64,000 bases of DNA. Origin: Ignavibacteriota bacterium. GTDB taxonomy: Bacteria; Bacteroidota; Ignavibacteria; Ignavibacteriales; Melioribacteraceae. The DNA is taken from positions 4,226,501-4,290,500 of the forward strand of contig JADJWT010000001.1 of assembly GCA_016716225.1 (NCBI GenBank), given 5' to 3'. Each line of letters opens with the position of its first letter. Position 1 is the stretch's first letter. A program made the translations under genes and the position numbers. The notes under the pieces were generated by a model, which made no database searches, was not told where the DNA came from, and saw only the letters and a program-made list of their open reading frames with translations. This document shows, piece after piece, positions 33,643 through 43,377 of this stretch.

Positions 33643-35133
33643 TTAACCTGCTGATTCAAACTTACTTGTAAGTTCCGGTAAATTACTATTAAGCATTTTT
33701 GTAACAACTGAAGTAAACCAACTAAAACAAATAATTGATAGAACTAAAACAAGAAACCAACTTGAAGTCCATATTCCTGTGAGAGTAAAAGTATATCCAA
33801 AAACGATCGGGAAGAAGAATCCACCCAAACCGCCTAGAACTCCAATAGCACCACCAACTACACCAACTTCATTTGGAAAATACTCCGGAATGAACTTGTA
33901 AACACCTCCCATTCCAATTCCCCACGCAATCCCTATTAAAAAAACTAATCCAGTAAAAATCCAAACATTTGCCTGGAAGAAAATTCTTGTAACTCCCCTA
34001 GCAATAAGTTCCTTTCTCTTGACTACTTTTCCAATTGAAACAACTGGTTCCTGCCACGATTCAATTTTTGGTAAAACTATCATATTATTATTTTCATGAT
34101 GGGGCTTAACACCTTTTTTCATAAACTCAACTTTGGTTCCATCTATTTCAATAAAGTTTTCTTCTACCCTTGTTATCTTACCATCTCTATTTGCAATTAC
34201 CCCATATCCTGGCGAATAGATTTCCATTCTTGGAAAAATTAAAAGAAAAGATAAAATAATTGATGCTCCGAATACACCATACATTACTTTTCGCGCACCA
34301 AACATATCAGAGAGCCAACCCCCAAGTGCTCGGAATAGCCCTGCTGGAACACTAAAGAGAGATGTTAAAAAACCAGCTGTAACTAGCGGAAGATAATAAG
34401 CATTGACGTAATATGGAATAAGCCATTGAGAAAAAGCTACAAAACACCCAAATACTAAAAAATAATACAAACCAAATCTCCATGGCCGTATATTTTTTAA
34501 TGGATCGAATAATTCTTTAAATGATTTCCTTTTATTCGGAAATTTGTTTTGTGTAAAAACAACGAAAAGAATACCAGTAAAAGCTAAGATCACCGAATAA
34601 ATTTTTGGTAACGTTCTCCAACCTTCAATGAAAGTATTATTTTCAGTCAATATCTCTAAAAGACTTGGGGCAAATAGTACTGTTAAAGCGGTTCCAATAT
34701 TACCCACTCCAAAAATTCCTAATGCAGTTCCCTGTTTGTCTTTGGTAAACCATAAAGAAGTAAAAGCAATTCCACTTGCAAAGCTAGCGCCAGTAAGTCC
34801 AAAAAGAAAGCTTAGAAACGCAAACACTTCAAAACTGTTTGCAACACTTAATAGAAACATTGGGATGCTGCAAAAGAACAGCAATGCGCTGAATACAATT
34901 CTTCCTCCATACTTGTCTGTCAACATTCCAACGGGAAATCTAAATATAGAACCAGATAAAATTGGAAGCCCAAGTAACCAACCCACCTGAACACTATTCC
35001 AATTATATGTTCCAGTTTCCACAAGGAATGTTACTAATACGCCGTTTATTGTCCATGCAGCAAAACAAATCATAAATGCAAACGTATTTACAAACAAAAT
35101 TTGATATGATTTCTTAATTGAATTTTCGATCAT
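33643..35133 (-). CDS. narK: Nitrate/nitrite transporter NarK
   Basis: MFS protein importing nitrate and exporting nitrite. The NarK signatures are FRFPVGMLTDKYGGR (substrate Arg near 65), GIFGVGNIGTAL (nitrate signature 1), GLFRALGGWLSDMFGARK (Arg near 268) and GVLGGLGGFFFPIVFG (signature 2). Length is 496, longer than the 400-460 usual for NarK. Residues about 302-386, between helices 9 and 10, form an extra beta-rich hydrophilic insert (GVIANRDGKITRVEENFIEI and following) predicted to be periplasmic. It is the last gene of the nar operon, 158 bp after narI. AGGAC precedes the ATG. Confidence 0.92.
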   Translation of the reverse strand: MIENSIKKSYQILFVNTFAFMICFAAWTINGVLVTFLVETGTYNWNSVQVGWLLGLPILSGSIFRFPVGMLTDKYGGRIVFSALLFFCSIPMFLLSVANSFEVFAFLSFLFGLTGASFASGIAFTSLWFTKDKQGTALGIFGVGNIGTALTVLFAPSLLEILTENNTFIEGWRTLPKIYSVILAFTGILFVVFTQNKFPNKRKSFKELFDPLKNIRPWRFGLYYFLVFGCFVAFSQWLIPYYVNAYYLPLVTAGFLTSLFSVPAGLFRALGGWLSDMFGARKVMYGVFGASIILSFLLIFPRMEIYSPGYGVIANRDGKITRVEENFIEIDGTKVEFMKKGVKPHHENNNMIVLPKIESWQEPVVSIGKVVKRKELIARGVTRIFFQANVWIFTGLVFLIGIAWGIGMGGVYKFIPEYFPNEVGVVGGAIGVLGGLGGFFFPIVFGYTFTLTGIWTSSWFLVLVLSIICFSWFTSVVTKMLNSNLPELTSKFESAG

Positions 35134-35291
35134 ATTTTGTATGTCCTAGAAGTTAGCATTACTCAACAATTCTCAAATTTATTAGAATTCAAAAATGAAT
35201 TTATCAAATAACCCAAATGTGTTTTCGTTCATCTATCTTTCTTGATAAATACTTTTTCAGATCAAAAATTTCAGACTTCATATAAATATCA

Positions 35292-36020
35292 TTAATTATT
35301 TTTAGGTTTATTTATATTCCAACTTGATTTGGGATTTCTAACATTCTTTCTGTCCCAGTTCCAAATAACTTTTTGATAAGGTCGCCATAAATAACTTAAT
35401 GGAAAAACAAGTAAATGTACCAAACGAGTAAATGGAATTATCAAAAAAATAAAAAATGCAATTATTATGTGTAGCTGAACTATAAAAGGAAGCATTGCAA
35501 CTGCATCTATATTAGGATAAAAAGTAAATATTGATCTTAGATACGGTGAAAGTATAGTGGCGAACCAAGACGAACCCCATCTATTAGAATAAGCAACCCA
35601 AAGTCCAAAAAATATTTGAGATAATAATAGTAATTCTAAAATGATGTCCATAATATTAGTAACTTTTCTCAATCGGGCATCTGATATTCTTCTATAAAAT
35701 AAATTACTTAAGCCGACTAGTGTAAGTATTCCCCCAGTGAAAGCTGATATTTCAAGGATTATCAATCTTGCGGGCATTTGATTCCAAGCTAAAATTGAAG
35801 ATGGAAATAAAAATGCTGTTAAGTGTCCAAAGAATAAAAACAAAATCCCCCAATGAAAAGGTACAGATCCCCAGTATAATTTTCTTGTTTCCAAAAATTG
35901 AGACGATAACGATGAGAATTTAAACTTTGTCGCTTTATATTTATAGATTGTTCCAACAAAAAACAGCAACAGAGCTGCGTATGGTAAAACAATAAAAAAA
36001 ATAATATTAAATATATTCAT
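35292..36020 (-). CDS. narI: Respiratory nitrate reductase gamma subunit NarI
   Basis: Membrane diheme cytochrome b that oxidises quinol and passes electrons to NarH. It has 242 residues and five transmembrane helices. Likely heme ligands are H56 (PFHWG), H66 (FGHLT), H184 (QLHIII) and H202 (LVHLL), positions very close to the E. coli ligands (56, 66, 187, 205). GSVPFHWGILFLFFGHLTAF is a good family signature. It starts 5 bp after narJ ends, so the two are cotranscribed and probably coupled. Confidence 0.95.
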   Translation of the reverse strand: MNIFNIIFFIVLPYAALLLFFVGTIYKYKATKFKFSSLSSQFLETRKLYWGSVPFHWGILFLFFGHLTAFLFPSSILAWNQMPARLIILEISAFTGGILTLVGLSNLFYRRISDARLRKVTNIMDIILELLLLSQIFFGLWVAYSNRWGSSWFATILSPYLRSIFTFYPNIDAVAMLPFIVQLHIIIAFFIFLIIPFTRLVHLLVFPLSYLWRPYQKVIWNWDRKNVRNPKSSWNINKPKNN

Positions 36021-36025
36021 TTAAG

Positions 36026-36697
36026 TTACCTTAATTTTTCTATAGACAATTCCTTTGTAATTTGATGAGTGTAATTATTATCAAATATCCGATCTACAGT
36101 AAGTTCAGGAAAATCATTATGCAGCATAAGTAGTAATGTTTTAATAGTGTAAATGTATATTAAGCTATAAGATTTATCATGATCTATCAATGTTTTATGA
36201 TGTTTTTGATAAATATTTCTTTTTTTTTCAATGTGTATTAAATCAAATTCCGATTCAATTTTTTTTAAAGCTGGATAAAGAATATATGAAATAATATCTT
36301 CAAGTAATTCTTCATTTTCCAATTTTGGCATTAACTTTATTACGTTTGGTAAATGATCAGCTAATTCATTCCCACATTCATTTCCGGCTTTTTTATGCTC
36401 TTTACTCAAATTAACAAGCAACTCCCCTCTTTTATAATCATCACCAAAAAGCACGTATCCAAGATCAAGAGTAGTTAATGCCTGAACATCAAAGGAACGT
36501 GTGTAGATTTCTTCCCAAGATTTTTTATTAATAATTTTTGAAAAATCACAAAAGTTATTAAAAATTTTTGAAGCTTCTGGATATTTAATAGTTAAATATT
36601 CTTGAACCTTTTCAATTTTTTCAATCAAGGAACTTTCAGGATATGAAAACACATCAGCATAAATCTCATAACTTTTTAAAGCTTCTCTATTTAACAT
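36026..36697 (-). CDS. narJ: Nitrate reductase molybdenum cofactor assembly chaperone NarJ
   Basis: Cytoplasmic chaperone that binds NarG and allows cofactor insertion before membrane assembly. It is a 223-residue, all-helical TorD/NarJ-type protein. YADVFSYPE near the N-terminus and RSFDVQALTTLDLGYVLFGD match the conserved NarJ core, as does HLPNVIKLMP. Its start codon shares one base with the narH stop region and it ends 5 bp before narI, which shows tight operon structure. It is divergent in the C-terminal half, as usual. Confidence 0.92.
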   Translation of the reverse strand: MLNREALKSYEIYADVFSYPESSLIEKIEKVQEYLTIKYPEASKIFNNFCDFSKIINKKSWEEIYTRSFDVQALTTLDLGYVLFGDDYKRGELLVNLSKEHKKAGNECGNELADHLPNVIKLMPKLENEELLEDIISYILYPALKKIESEFDLIHIEKKRNIYQKHHKTLIDHDKSYSLIYIYTIKTLLLMLHNDFPELTVDRIFDNNYTHQITKELSIEKLR

Positions 36698-38250
36698 TAA
36701 AGTCCTCTCTGTGGAATCTCTCTAAAACCAAATCCAGTTGATCCTTTTACATCACCTGTAAATTCCATCATTTCGATTGCTTGTTCACGATGCGCTGGTG
36801 GAATATTGAATCTATCTTCAAATTTGGCAAGGGATGTTAATCGATATATGTCATCTGCAGTTTCTTCGTTTAAGTTTACTTCTGTTAAGGAAACTCTTGC
36901 TAATTCCGCATTAATATCACCAACAGTTATGTGTCTGCGATGAATCCTAACAGCTAATTGTTTTTTAAGTACTTGAATTAATTTTTCTTCATTTCCCGTA
37001 CCAAATAAATTTGCCATATATTTAATAGGAAATCTAGCTTGATCAATAGTTTGAATTATAGAGTTTGAACTAGTGTTATATTTGTAATGTTTATTCCAAA
37101 ATTTTGCAATAGGATCAAGTTTCTCTGCCTGCGTTGAATTATCGGTTTCTGTTAACGATGCCATAATAGGCATCATTGGAGGAACATAAAATAGCATTGG
37201 CAAAGTTCGGTATTCTGCATGTAGCGGAAGTGCCATACCCCATTTTTTAACAAATTTATAGATTGGTGAAGTTTGTGCAGCTTTTAAAGTTGAATCCGCA
37301 ATTCCGTTTTTCTGTGCAAATTGAATTACTTGTTCGTCATACGGATCAAGAATAAGATCAAGCTGACTATTTATCAATTCGTTTTCAGGTACTGAAGCTG
37401 CGGCTTCAATTTTTTCTGCATCATATAACAAAACTCCTAAATAGCGAATTCTTCCCACACACGAATGCATGCATGCAGGGGCATATCCAGCTTCTAATCG
37501 GGGATAACATAAAATACACTTTTCAGATTTCCCAGTATTCCAGTTATAGAAAGATTTTTTGTACGGACAAGCTGAAACACACATTCTCCATGCACGGCAG
37601 ACTTTTTGATTTATTAGAACTATGCCGTCTTCACCTCTTTTGTAAATTGCGCCGGATGGACAAGATGCAACACAAGCAGGATTTAAACAATGATTGCAAA
37701 TTCTTGGTAAATAAAACATAGCCATTTTTTCCAATTGAAACATTGCTTCACATTCAGCTTCTGTTAAATTCTCTAAATTGGGATCCTGACGGGCATATTC
37801 TAGTGTACCGCTTAAATCATCATCCCAATTTGGTCCTCCTTTTATATCAATCTGTTTTCCAGTAACCAGCGAGATAGGTACAGCAGTAGGCTGATCATTG
37901 CTTGCAGGAGATTCTATTAGGTCCAAATACTTATATGTCCAAGGTTCATAATAATCATCAAGTACCGGCAAATAAGGATTGTGAAAAATATTAAGTAACC
38001 CTTTTAACTTCCCTGATCCGCGAAGATTTATTTTATCATTACCATTTCTCTTCCATCCACCCTTATAAATGTCTTGATCTTCCCATTTGGTTGGGTAACC
38101 AGTTCCGGGTTTAGTTTCAACGTTGTTCCACCACATATATTCAGCACCCTTCCTGTCTGTCCAAATATTTTTACATGCAATCGAACAAGTGTGGCATCCT
38201 ATACATTTATCTAGATGAAATACCATTGCTATTTGTGATCTCACATCCAT
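36697..38250 (-). CDS. narH: Respiratory nitrate reductase beta subunit NarH
   Basis: Iron-sulfur electron-transfer subunit linking NarI to NarG. The 517 residues are close to E. coli NarH (512). Cluster motifs are CIGCHTCSIACKNIW (C16, C19, C22, C26), CNHCLNPACVASCP, CRAWRMCVSACPYKK (Trp in place of one Cys, typical of the 3Fe-4S cluster) and CILCYPRLEAGYAPACMHSC. The N-terminal DVRSQIAMVFHLDKCIGCHT and the NNVETKPGTGYPT segment are diagnostic of NarH. It is 142 bp after narG and shares its last base region with narJ. Confidence 0.97.
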   Translation of the reverse strand: MDVRSQIAMVFHLDKCIGCHTCSIACKNIWTDRKGAEYMWWNNVETKPGTGYPTKWEDQDIYKGGWKRNGNDKINLRGSGKLKGLLNIFHNPYLPVLDDYYEPWTYKYLDLIESPASNDQPTAVPISLVTGKQIDIKGGPNWDDDLSGTLEYARQDPNLENLTEAECEAMFQLEKMAMFYLPRICNHCLNPACVASCPSGAIYKRGEDGIVLINQKVCRAWRMCVSACPYKKSFYNWNTGKSEKCILCYPRLEAGYAPACMHSCVGRIRYLGVLLYDAEKIEAAASVPENELINSQLDLILDPYDEQVIQFAQKNGIADSTLKAAQTSPIYKFVKKWGMALPLHAEYRTLPMLFYVPPMMPIMASLTETDNSTQAEKLDPIAKFWNKHYKYNTSSNSIIQTIDQARFPIKYMANLFGTGNEEKLIQVLKKQLAVRIHRRHITVGDINAELARVSLTEVNLNEETADDIYRLTSLAKFEDRFNIPPAHREQAIEMMEFTGDVKGSTGFGFREIPQRGL

Positions 38251-38392
38251 ATTATTATTCTTATATTGGTGATTTTTTTGTTTTTATATTTAAGTATGTT
38301 CATTAATTAGTATCATTAAATTCCATCGAATTAATTTCAACTTTGGTTATTACTTAAGAAAAATTTATTTTCATTTTTTTCAATTTCATAAA

Positions 38393-41300
38393 TCAGAAAT
38401 TTACACTAGTCATTTTTTTTACATATACATGAGTATCTCTATTAGGTGCTGTTGGACCCCAATAATTGAAATGAAAAGAAAATTGACCATACCCTCCAGC
38501 AAGCAAATTTGGTTTTAAATGTGTTCTTGTTATACTATTGTTTCCGCCTGCTCGTTTATTACCACGTATTTCAGATTTAGGGATCGTAATAGTCCTTTCA
38601 ACTGTATGATAAACAATGCAGACACCTTTAGGAATTCTAGAACTTACAACTGCACGAGTGCAGTAAACGCCGTTATCGTTAAAAACTTCCACCCAGTCAT
38701 TATCTTTTATTTCTAATTCATTTGCATCAGCTTCACTTAACCAACAAGGTTCACAACCTCTCGATAGGGTGAGCATTCTAAGATTATCCATGTATGTTGA
38801 ATGTATATGCCATTTTCCATGTGGAGTCAGACAGTTTAAGGCTTTGCCTTTTATTTCTTTTGATGTTTCATTTAAATCTCCGAAAGCTTCAGGTTTTGGC
38901 GAAGGTTTATACGTTGGAAGATGTTCACCATATTTAATATACATTTCATGATCAAGATAAAAATGTTGCCTACCTGTTAAGGTTCTCCAAGGTACCAATC
39001 TTTCAATATTATAAGTGAATGCTGAATAAGCTCTTCCATTATTCATTAAACCCGACCATACCGGTGAAGTATTATATCTTCTCGGCTGCGCTTGTAAATC
39101 CTTAAAGTTTAATCTTAAATCTTTAGTTCCTTCAGCCAAATCCGCTAGAACAAGTCCAGACTTAACTTCCATATATTTGTATGCACGTTTAGTTAGTTCT
39201 CCATTAGTTAATGAAGAAAGATGAAGTACTGCGTTAGCAGCAGAAATTGCTTCTTTGAGAGATGGATAAATTTTTCCATCAATTTTTTCCTTAGGGAAAT
39301 GGTTCGAAATTAGCATTTCTTCATAAAAATCTTCACAATTATAATAATTTCCATGAGCACTAAGTCCTGTCTTCTTAATATTTTCTCCTAATGAAATAAA
39401 TTTATCGTATATCTTTGTATAATCTCTTTCAATAATAGAAATTTTGTGCATTGTTTTACCAGGAATAGCTTCGCATTCATTTGTAAACCAATCATTTATT
39501 CCCGACTGAGATATTTCATCAGGAGAATCATGCGAAAGAGGGACGGTAACTACATCAATTTGCGGTTGATTAAAATTAACTTTTGCAAGTTCACTTGTTT
39601 TTAATGCAACTGCCTTAAAAATTTCCCAATCAGATTTTGATTCCCAAACTGGAGCAATTGCCGCTGATAGAGGATGAATGAATGAATGCATATCTGTACT
39701 ATTTAGATCATCTTTTTCATACCAAGATGCAGCTGGTAAAACAATATCAGAATATAGAGCAGATGAATCCATTCGAAAATTTAAATCAACAACCAAATCC
39801 ATTTTGCCTTCGGGCGCAACATCATGCCATTTTACTTCTTCTGTTCGATCTTCACTATCTTTTGCAATCAAATTGGAATTAGTGCCAAGATAATGTTTTA
39901 GAGCATATTCGTGCCCTTTCATACTTCCTGAAATTGCATTACCTCGCCATATATACCACACGCGCGGAAAATTTATTTCATTATCAGGATCTGCAATTGA
40001 ATATTCAATTTCTCGTTTCTTTAGTTTTTCTAAAACATAATTTTTAATATCTTCTGCATCATTACTGTGTGCTTCCTTTGCTATATTCAAAGAATTTTTA
40101 TTGAACTGAGGATAAAACGGCATCCAACCCATTCTCACAGATTTGAAAATCAAATCCCCCATATGTTTATTAGTTAATTCATTTTTGGGACCTGTGCTAT
40201 AATCCGATGTAAGACCATCATATCGATATTGACAGGTATTTATATAATGCCAGATAGGTGTTTGCTGAAGCCGTGAACTGTTTACCCAGTCTTTTGCAAA
40301 TGCAATTGCACCCCAAGAGTCCGATGGTGCAAGTTTTTCTTGTCCTACATAATGATTTAAACCGCCACCGTTTTTACCGATGCATCCACAAAGCATTAAA
40401 GCCATAATACCAGACCGGTACATAAGGTTATTATGATACCAATGATTTACTCCAGCACCGATGATTATCATGCATTTACCTTCGGTAATTTGCGCCGTAT
40501 TTGCCCATTCTCTAGCGTAACTAATTACTGTTTGTGAATCAATACCTGTAAATATTTCTTGCCAAGCTGGTGTATAAGCAGAATCTTGATCCGAATAATC
40601 TAAAGGATAATCTCCATTAAGTCCTCTGCTAACTCCATATTGCGCCATGGTTAAATCATAAACAGTGGTAACGACAATTTTTTCACCGATTTTATTTTTG
40701 ATAAATTTTACTGGAACACCACGATTGCGATTTTTATTCAAGCCATATTCAACAAATTCTACTTGATATATATCATCATTATCATCAATGAAAGTAAGCA
40801 TAGGATCATACTTGGAATTATCAGCAGAATTTTCATACTTCATATTCCAATTTCCTTTATCCTTATCCCATCTATGACCTACGCTTCCTTTCGGCACAAT
40901 AAGTCTTCTTGTTTGCGAATCAATATTTAGGAATTTCCAATCACCGTTTGAAATATTTTGATATTCTTCAATTTGATTTGCACGTAATAAACGACCTGGT
41001 TTATAAATTCCTTTTTCGTTGTTCAATTCTACTAGATAGCTAGAGTCTGTATATTTTTTTACATAATTTATAAAATATGGTGTTTTCTTTTCATGATGAA
41101 ATTCATTTAAAATAATGTGAGTTACTGCCATCCAAAAAGCACCATCACTTCCCGCATGTAAAGGTATCCACTGGTCCGCATATTTAGCAACTTGATTAAA
41201 ATCAGGTGCAAACACAACTGCTTTTGTTCCATTATGACGTGCCTCTGCGAAAAAATGACAGTCAGGCGTTCTTGTCATATTAAGGTTTGCTCCCATTACC

Positions 41301-42001
41301 GCAATCATTTTTGAATTGTACCAATCTGCGCTTTCACATACGTCGGTCTGCTCTCCCCAGATTTCAGGTGAAGCATTTGGTAAATCACAATACCAATCAT
41401 AAAAACTCAAATTCACTCCACCAAACAATTGTAGAAATCTGCTTCCCGCTGCATAGCTCAGCATAGACATAGCCGGAATTGGTGAAAACCCAACAACTCG
41501 GTCAGGTCCGTATTTTTTTGCTGTATAAATATTTGCAGCAGCGATAATTTCAAGAACTTCATCCCAGGTAGTTCTTCTAAATCCACCTTTTCCTCTAGCT
41601 TTCTGATACACATTTCTTTTTTCATGATCATTCTGCAAATTTTCCCATGCTTTTATGGGATCTCCTGTTTTAATTTTCTCGTTACGATAAAAATCAATTA
41701 ACGTCCCTCTAACAAGTGGATATTTTATTCTAAGTGGACTGTACAAATACCATGAAAATGAAATTCCTCTTTGACATCCGCGTGGCTCATAAGGAGGAAG
41801 ATTGCTTTCAAGTAATGGATAATCTAATTGCTGTGTTTCCCATACAACAATTCCATCTTTAATATGAATCTGCCACGAACAGCCCCCTGTACAATTTACA
41901 CCATGCGTACTTCTTACTATTTTATCATGTTGAAAACGATTTCTATAAAATTCTTCCCATTTTCTAGTATTAGGAGAAAATATGTCTTTTATCCAAGTCA
42001 T
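38393..42001 (-). CDS. narG: Respiratory nitrate reductase alpha subunit NarG
   Basis: Catalytic molybdenum subunit that reduces nitrate to nitrite. Length is 1202 residues. The FS0 cluster ligands are His33 (STHGVNC), C37, C41 (TGGCSWQ) and C76 (RGCQRG). The molybdenum ligand is Asp206 in YDWYCDLPNASPEIWGEQTD, equivalent to E. coli Asp222. RTPDCHFFAEARHNGTK and the C-terminal PNRDTHVYVKKM fit NarG. No Tat signal peptide is present, so it should face the cytoplasm like E. coli NarG, in line with the presence of NarK. It starts 21 bp after the cytochrome c gene. Confidence 0.97.
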   Translation of the reverse strand: MTWIKDIFSPNTRKWEEFYRNRFQHDKIVRSTHGVNCTGGCSWQIHIKDGIVVWETQQLDYPLLESNLPPYEPRGCQRGISFSWYLYSPLRIKYPLVRGTLIDFYRNEKIKTGDPIKAWENLQNDHEKRNVYQKARGKGGFRRTTWDEVLEIIAAANIYTAKKYGPDRVVGFSPIPAMSMLSYAAGSRFLQLFGGVNLSFYDWYCDLPNASPEIWGEQTDVCESADWYNSKMIAVMGANLNMTRTPDCHFFAEARHNGTKAVVFAPDFNQVAKYADQWIPLHAGSDGAFWMAVTHIILNEFHHEKKTPYFINYVKKYTDSSYLVELNNEKGIYKPGRLLRANQIEEYQNISNGDWKFLNIDSQTRRLIVPKGSVGHRWDKDKGNWNMKYENSADNSKYDPMLTFIDDNDDIYQVEFVEYGLNKNRNRGVPVKFIKNKIGEKIVVTTVYDLTMAQYGVSRGLNGDYPLDYSDQDSAYTPAWQEIFTGIDSQTVISYAREWANTAQITEGKCMIIIGAGVNHWYHNNLMYRSGIMALMLCGCIGKNGGGLNHYVGQEKLAPSDSWGAIAFAKDWVNSSRLQQTPIWHYINTCQYRYDGLTSDYSTGPKNELTNKHMGDLIFKSVRMGWMPFYPQFNKNSLNIAKEAHSNDAEDIKNYVLEKLKKREIEYSIADPDNEINFPRVWYIWRGNAISGSMKGHEYALKHYLGTNSNLIAKDSEDRTEEVKWHDVAPEGKMDLVVDLNFRMDSSALYSDIVLPAASWYEKDDLNSTDMHSFIHPLSAAIAPVWESKSDWEIFKAVALKTSELAKVNFNQPQIDVVTVPLSHDSPDEISQSGINDWFTNECEAIPGKTMHKISIIERDYTKIYDKFISLGENIKKTGLSAHGNYYNCEDFYEEMLISNHFPKEKIDGKIYPSLKEAISAANAVLHLSSLTNGELTKRAYKYMEVKSGLVLADLAEGTKDLRLNFKDLQAQPRRYNTSPVWSGLMNNGRAYSAFTYNIERLVPWRTLTGRQHFYLDHEMYIKYGEHLPTYKPSPKPEAFGDLNETSKEIKGKALNCLTPHGKWHIHSTYMDNLRMLTLSRGCEPCWLSEADANELEIKDNDWVEVFNDNGVYCTRAVVSSRIPKGVCIVYHTVERTITIPKSEIRGNKRAGGNNSITRTHLKPNLLAGGYGQFSFHFNYWGPTAPNRDTHVYVKKMTSVNF

Positions 42002-42022
42002 AATTCACTTATTAATTTTTAA

Positions 42023-42853
42023 TTATTGATGTAATGCATTAACACTTAGCTTTTTAACACGTTGCCAGTATAACAGCATTGCTAATAAAATTATGTCCAA
42101 CATTAGAACAGTAAATAAAACAAAATTTGCATCACTACTTCCAGTATGGTTTTGAGTTAAATTCCAATTATCTGAATAATACAGATATGCCATTAAATAT
42201 TTAATCTCTTCATCAGTTAAGGGGCTTTCAGCAAAATTATTTATCATTGCAGGGAAAGGTGGGTTTCTAATAATACCATCAACACCAGCTGCACTAAGGC
42301 GTGTAAATGCAGCACTTAAATCCACCGCGATATTTCCACCTGTGAAGACACCCGGCAATTGTACATTATGACAACTAATACAAGGTGCTGCACCGTTGGT
42401 AAATTTTTTTGTTCCTTCGAAAAGTGCTTTACCGCGTTGGATAAACAAATCGGTAACGCTTGTTGCATCGAATATTTGCTTTGGTGTTCTTACATCCGGA
42501 TTATTCGGATCCGGACTATTCAAGGTGATATAATTAATCACCGCTTTAATTTCAATATTACTAAGTTGCTGATCAGGCATCACAGCATTATTATTCTCTT
42601 TAAAAAGAGATACAGCTGTTGAATCGCCTTGTGTGATAAGAGATTGCGATGAACTAATAAATTTTAATAACCAATTTTCTTCTCGTCTAATATGAATGTT
42701 TGCCAAATCAGGTCCGATTCTTTTCCCTTCACCAATTGTATGGCACGACAAACACTTTTCAGAAAATATTTTTTCACCGGAGGGCTGTGAATAATTAAAA
42801 TTTAGTAGAGAACTCAAAAAAATGAAGATAAATAAATAATTTATTTTTTTCAT
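42023..42853 (-). CDS. Diheme cytochrome c, NarC-like
   Basis: 276 residues, exported (signal peptide about 1-22). It has two c-type heme sites, CLSCH (34-38) and CISCH (158-162), each followed by a Met region (AVMPDQQ and PAMINNF) that could supply axial ligands. A C-terminal transmembrane helix (about 241-263) anchors it. It is the first gene of the nar cluster, as narC is in Thermus, where NarC is a diheme cytochrome linked to nitrate reductase and other acceptors. It could pass electrons between the quinol side and periplasmic reductases. The function is inferred from position. Confidence 0.85.
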   Translation of the reverse strand: MKKINYLFIFIFLSSLLNFNYSQPSGEKIFSEKCLSCHTIGEGKRIGPDLANIHIRREENWLLKFISSSQSLITQGDSTAVSLFKENNNAVMPDQQLSNIEIKAVINYITLNSPDPNNPDVRTPKQIFDATSVTDLFIQRGKALFEGTKKFTNGAAPCISCHNVQLPGVFTGGNIAVDLSAAFTRLSAAGVDGIIRNPPFPAMINNFAESPLTDEEIKYLMAYLYYSDNWNLTQNHTGSSDANFVLFTVLMLDIILLAMLLYWQRVKKLSVNALHQ

Positions 42854-43336
42854 AAATCCATTTTCTAAAAGAATTACTCACTAGCAATTTTGTTTTGCAG
42901 AACTTTTATTCTGATTATAAAATAGTTATTATTACAAGTATTGTCAATTGAATAATTTTATATTAATTAAAATTTGTGATAATTGTTTACTTCGAAATTA
43001 TACTTTAACTCTATTGTGAATTTAAAAAAATTTTAAAATGATGTCCTATATATTTAAGTCTTGTTTACAAACGATTTTCTGCTTCCAAAAAAGAAGTGTT
43101 GATTATTAATCAAAATATGTGAGGATACCTAAACAACTTTTTATTAAACCAACCCATTATCAAAGTCAAAAAATGTAAAATAATAAATGGAAGATGATGA
43201 TCTTAATTATTTAAGCTGTAAAGTCATCTTGAATGAGATTTAGAAATTTTGCGAAAAAATTGACAATTGATAATAAAGCTCGGAAAATAAGACTAACAAT
43301 AGAACAGTTGAATAATCCAAAAATCAAATTTAAATT
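42854..43336. other. Control region upstream of the nitrate reductase operon
   Basis: No gene was recognised. The promoter for the narC-like gene must lie here. On the minus strand TTGACA (about 42940) precedes an AT-rich stretch with TATAAT-like sequence, but spacing is too long for a sigma-70 promoter. I see no convincing FNR-type TTGAT-N4-ATCAA box. Confidence 0.4.
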
Positions 43337-43369
43337 AACCCTCATATATCGTATTAATGTATGAAGGTT
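43337..43369 (-). terminator. Hairpin after the T9SS protein gene
   Basis: AACCCTCATATAT and ATGTATGAAGGTT form a 13-bp stem with two mispairs or wobbles, starting 8 bp after the stop of the gene at 43378. Read on minus, an AATTTAAATTT tail follows, a weak T-run. Confidence 0.5.
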
Positions 43370-43377
43370 GATTATTT

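Noticed and set aside
38719..42022. Plus-strand open frames inside narG
   Set aside because: They are antisense shadows of a strongly conserved gene, without ribosome sites or recognisable products.
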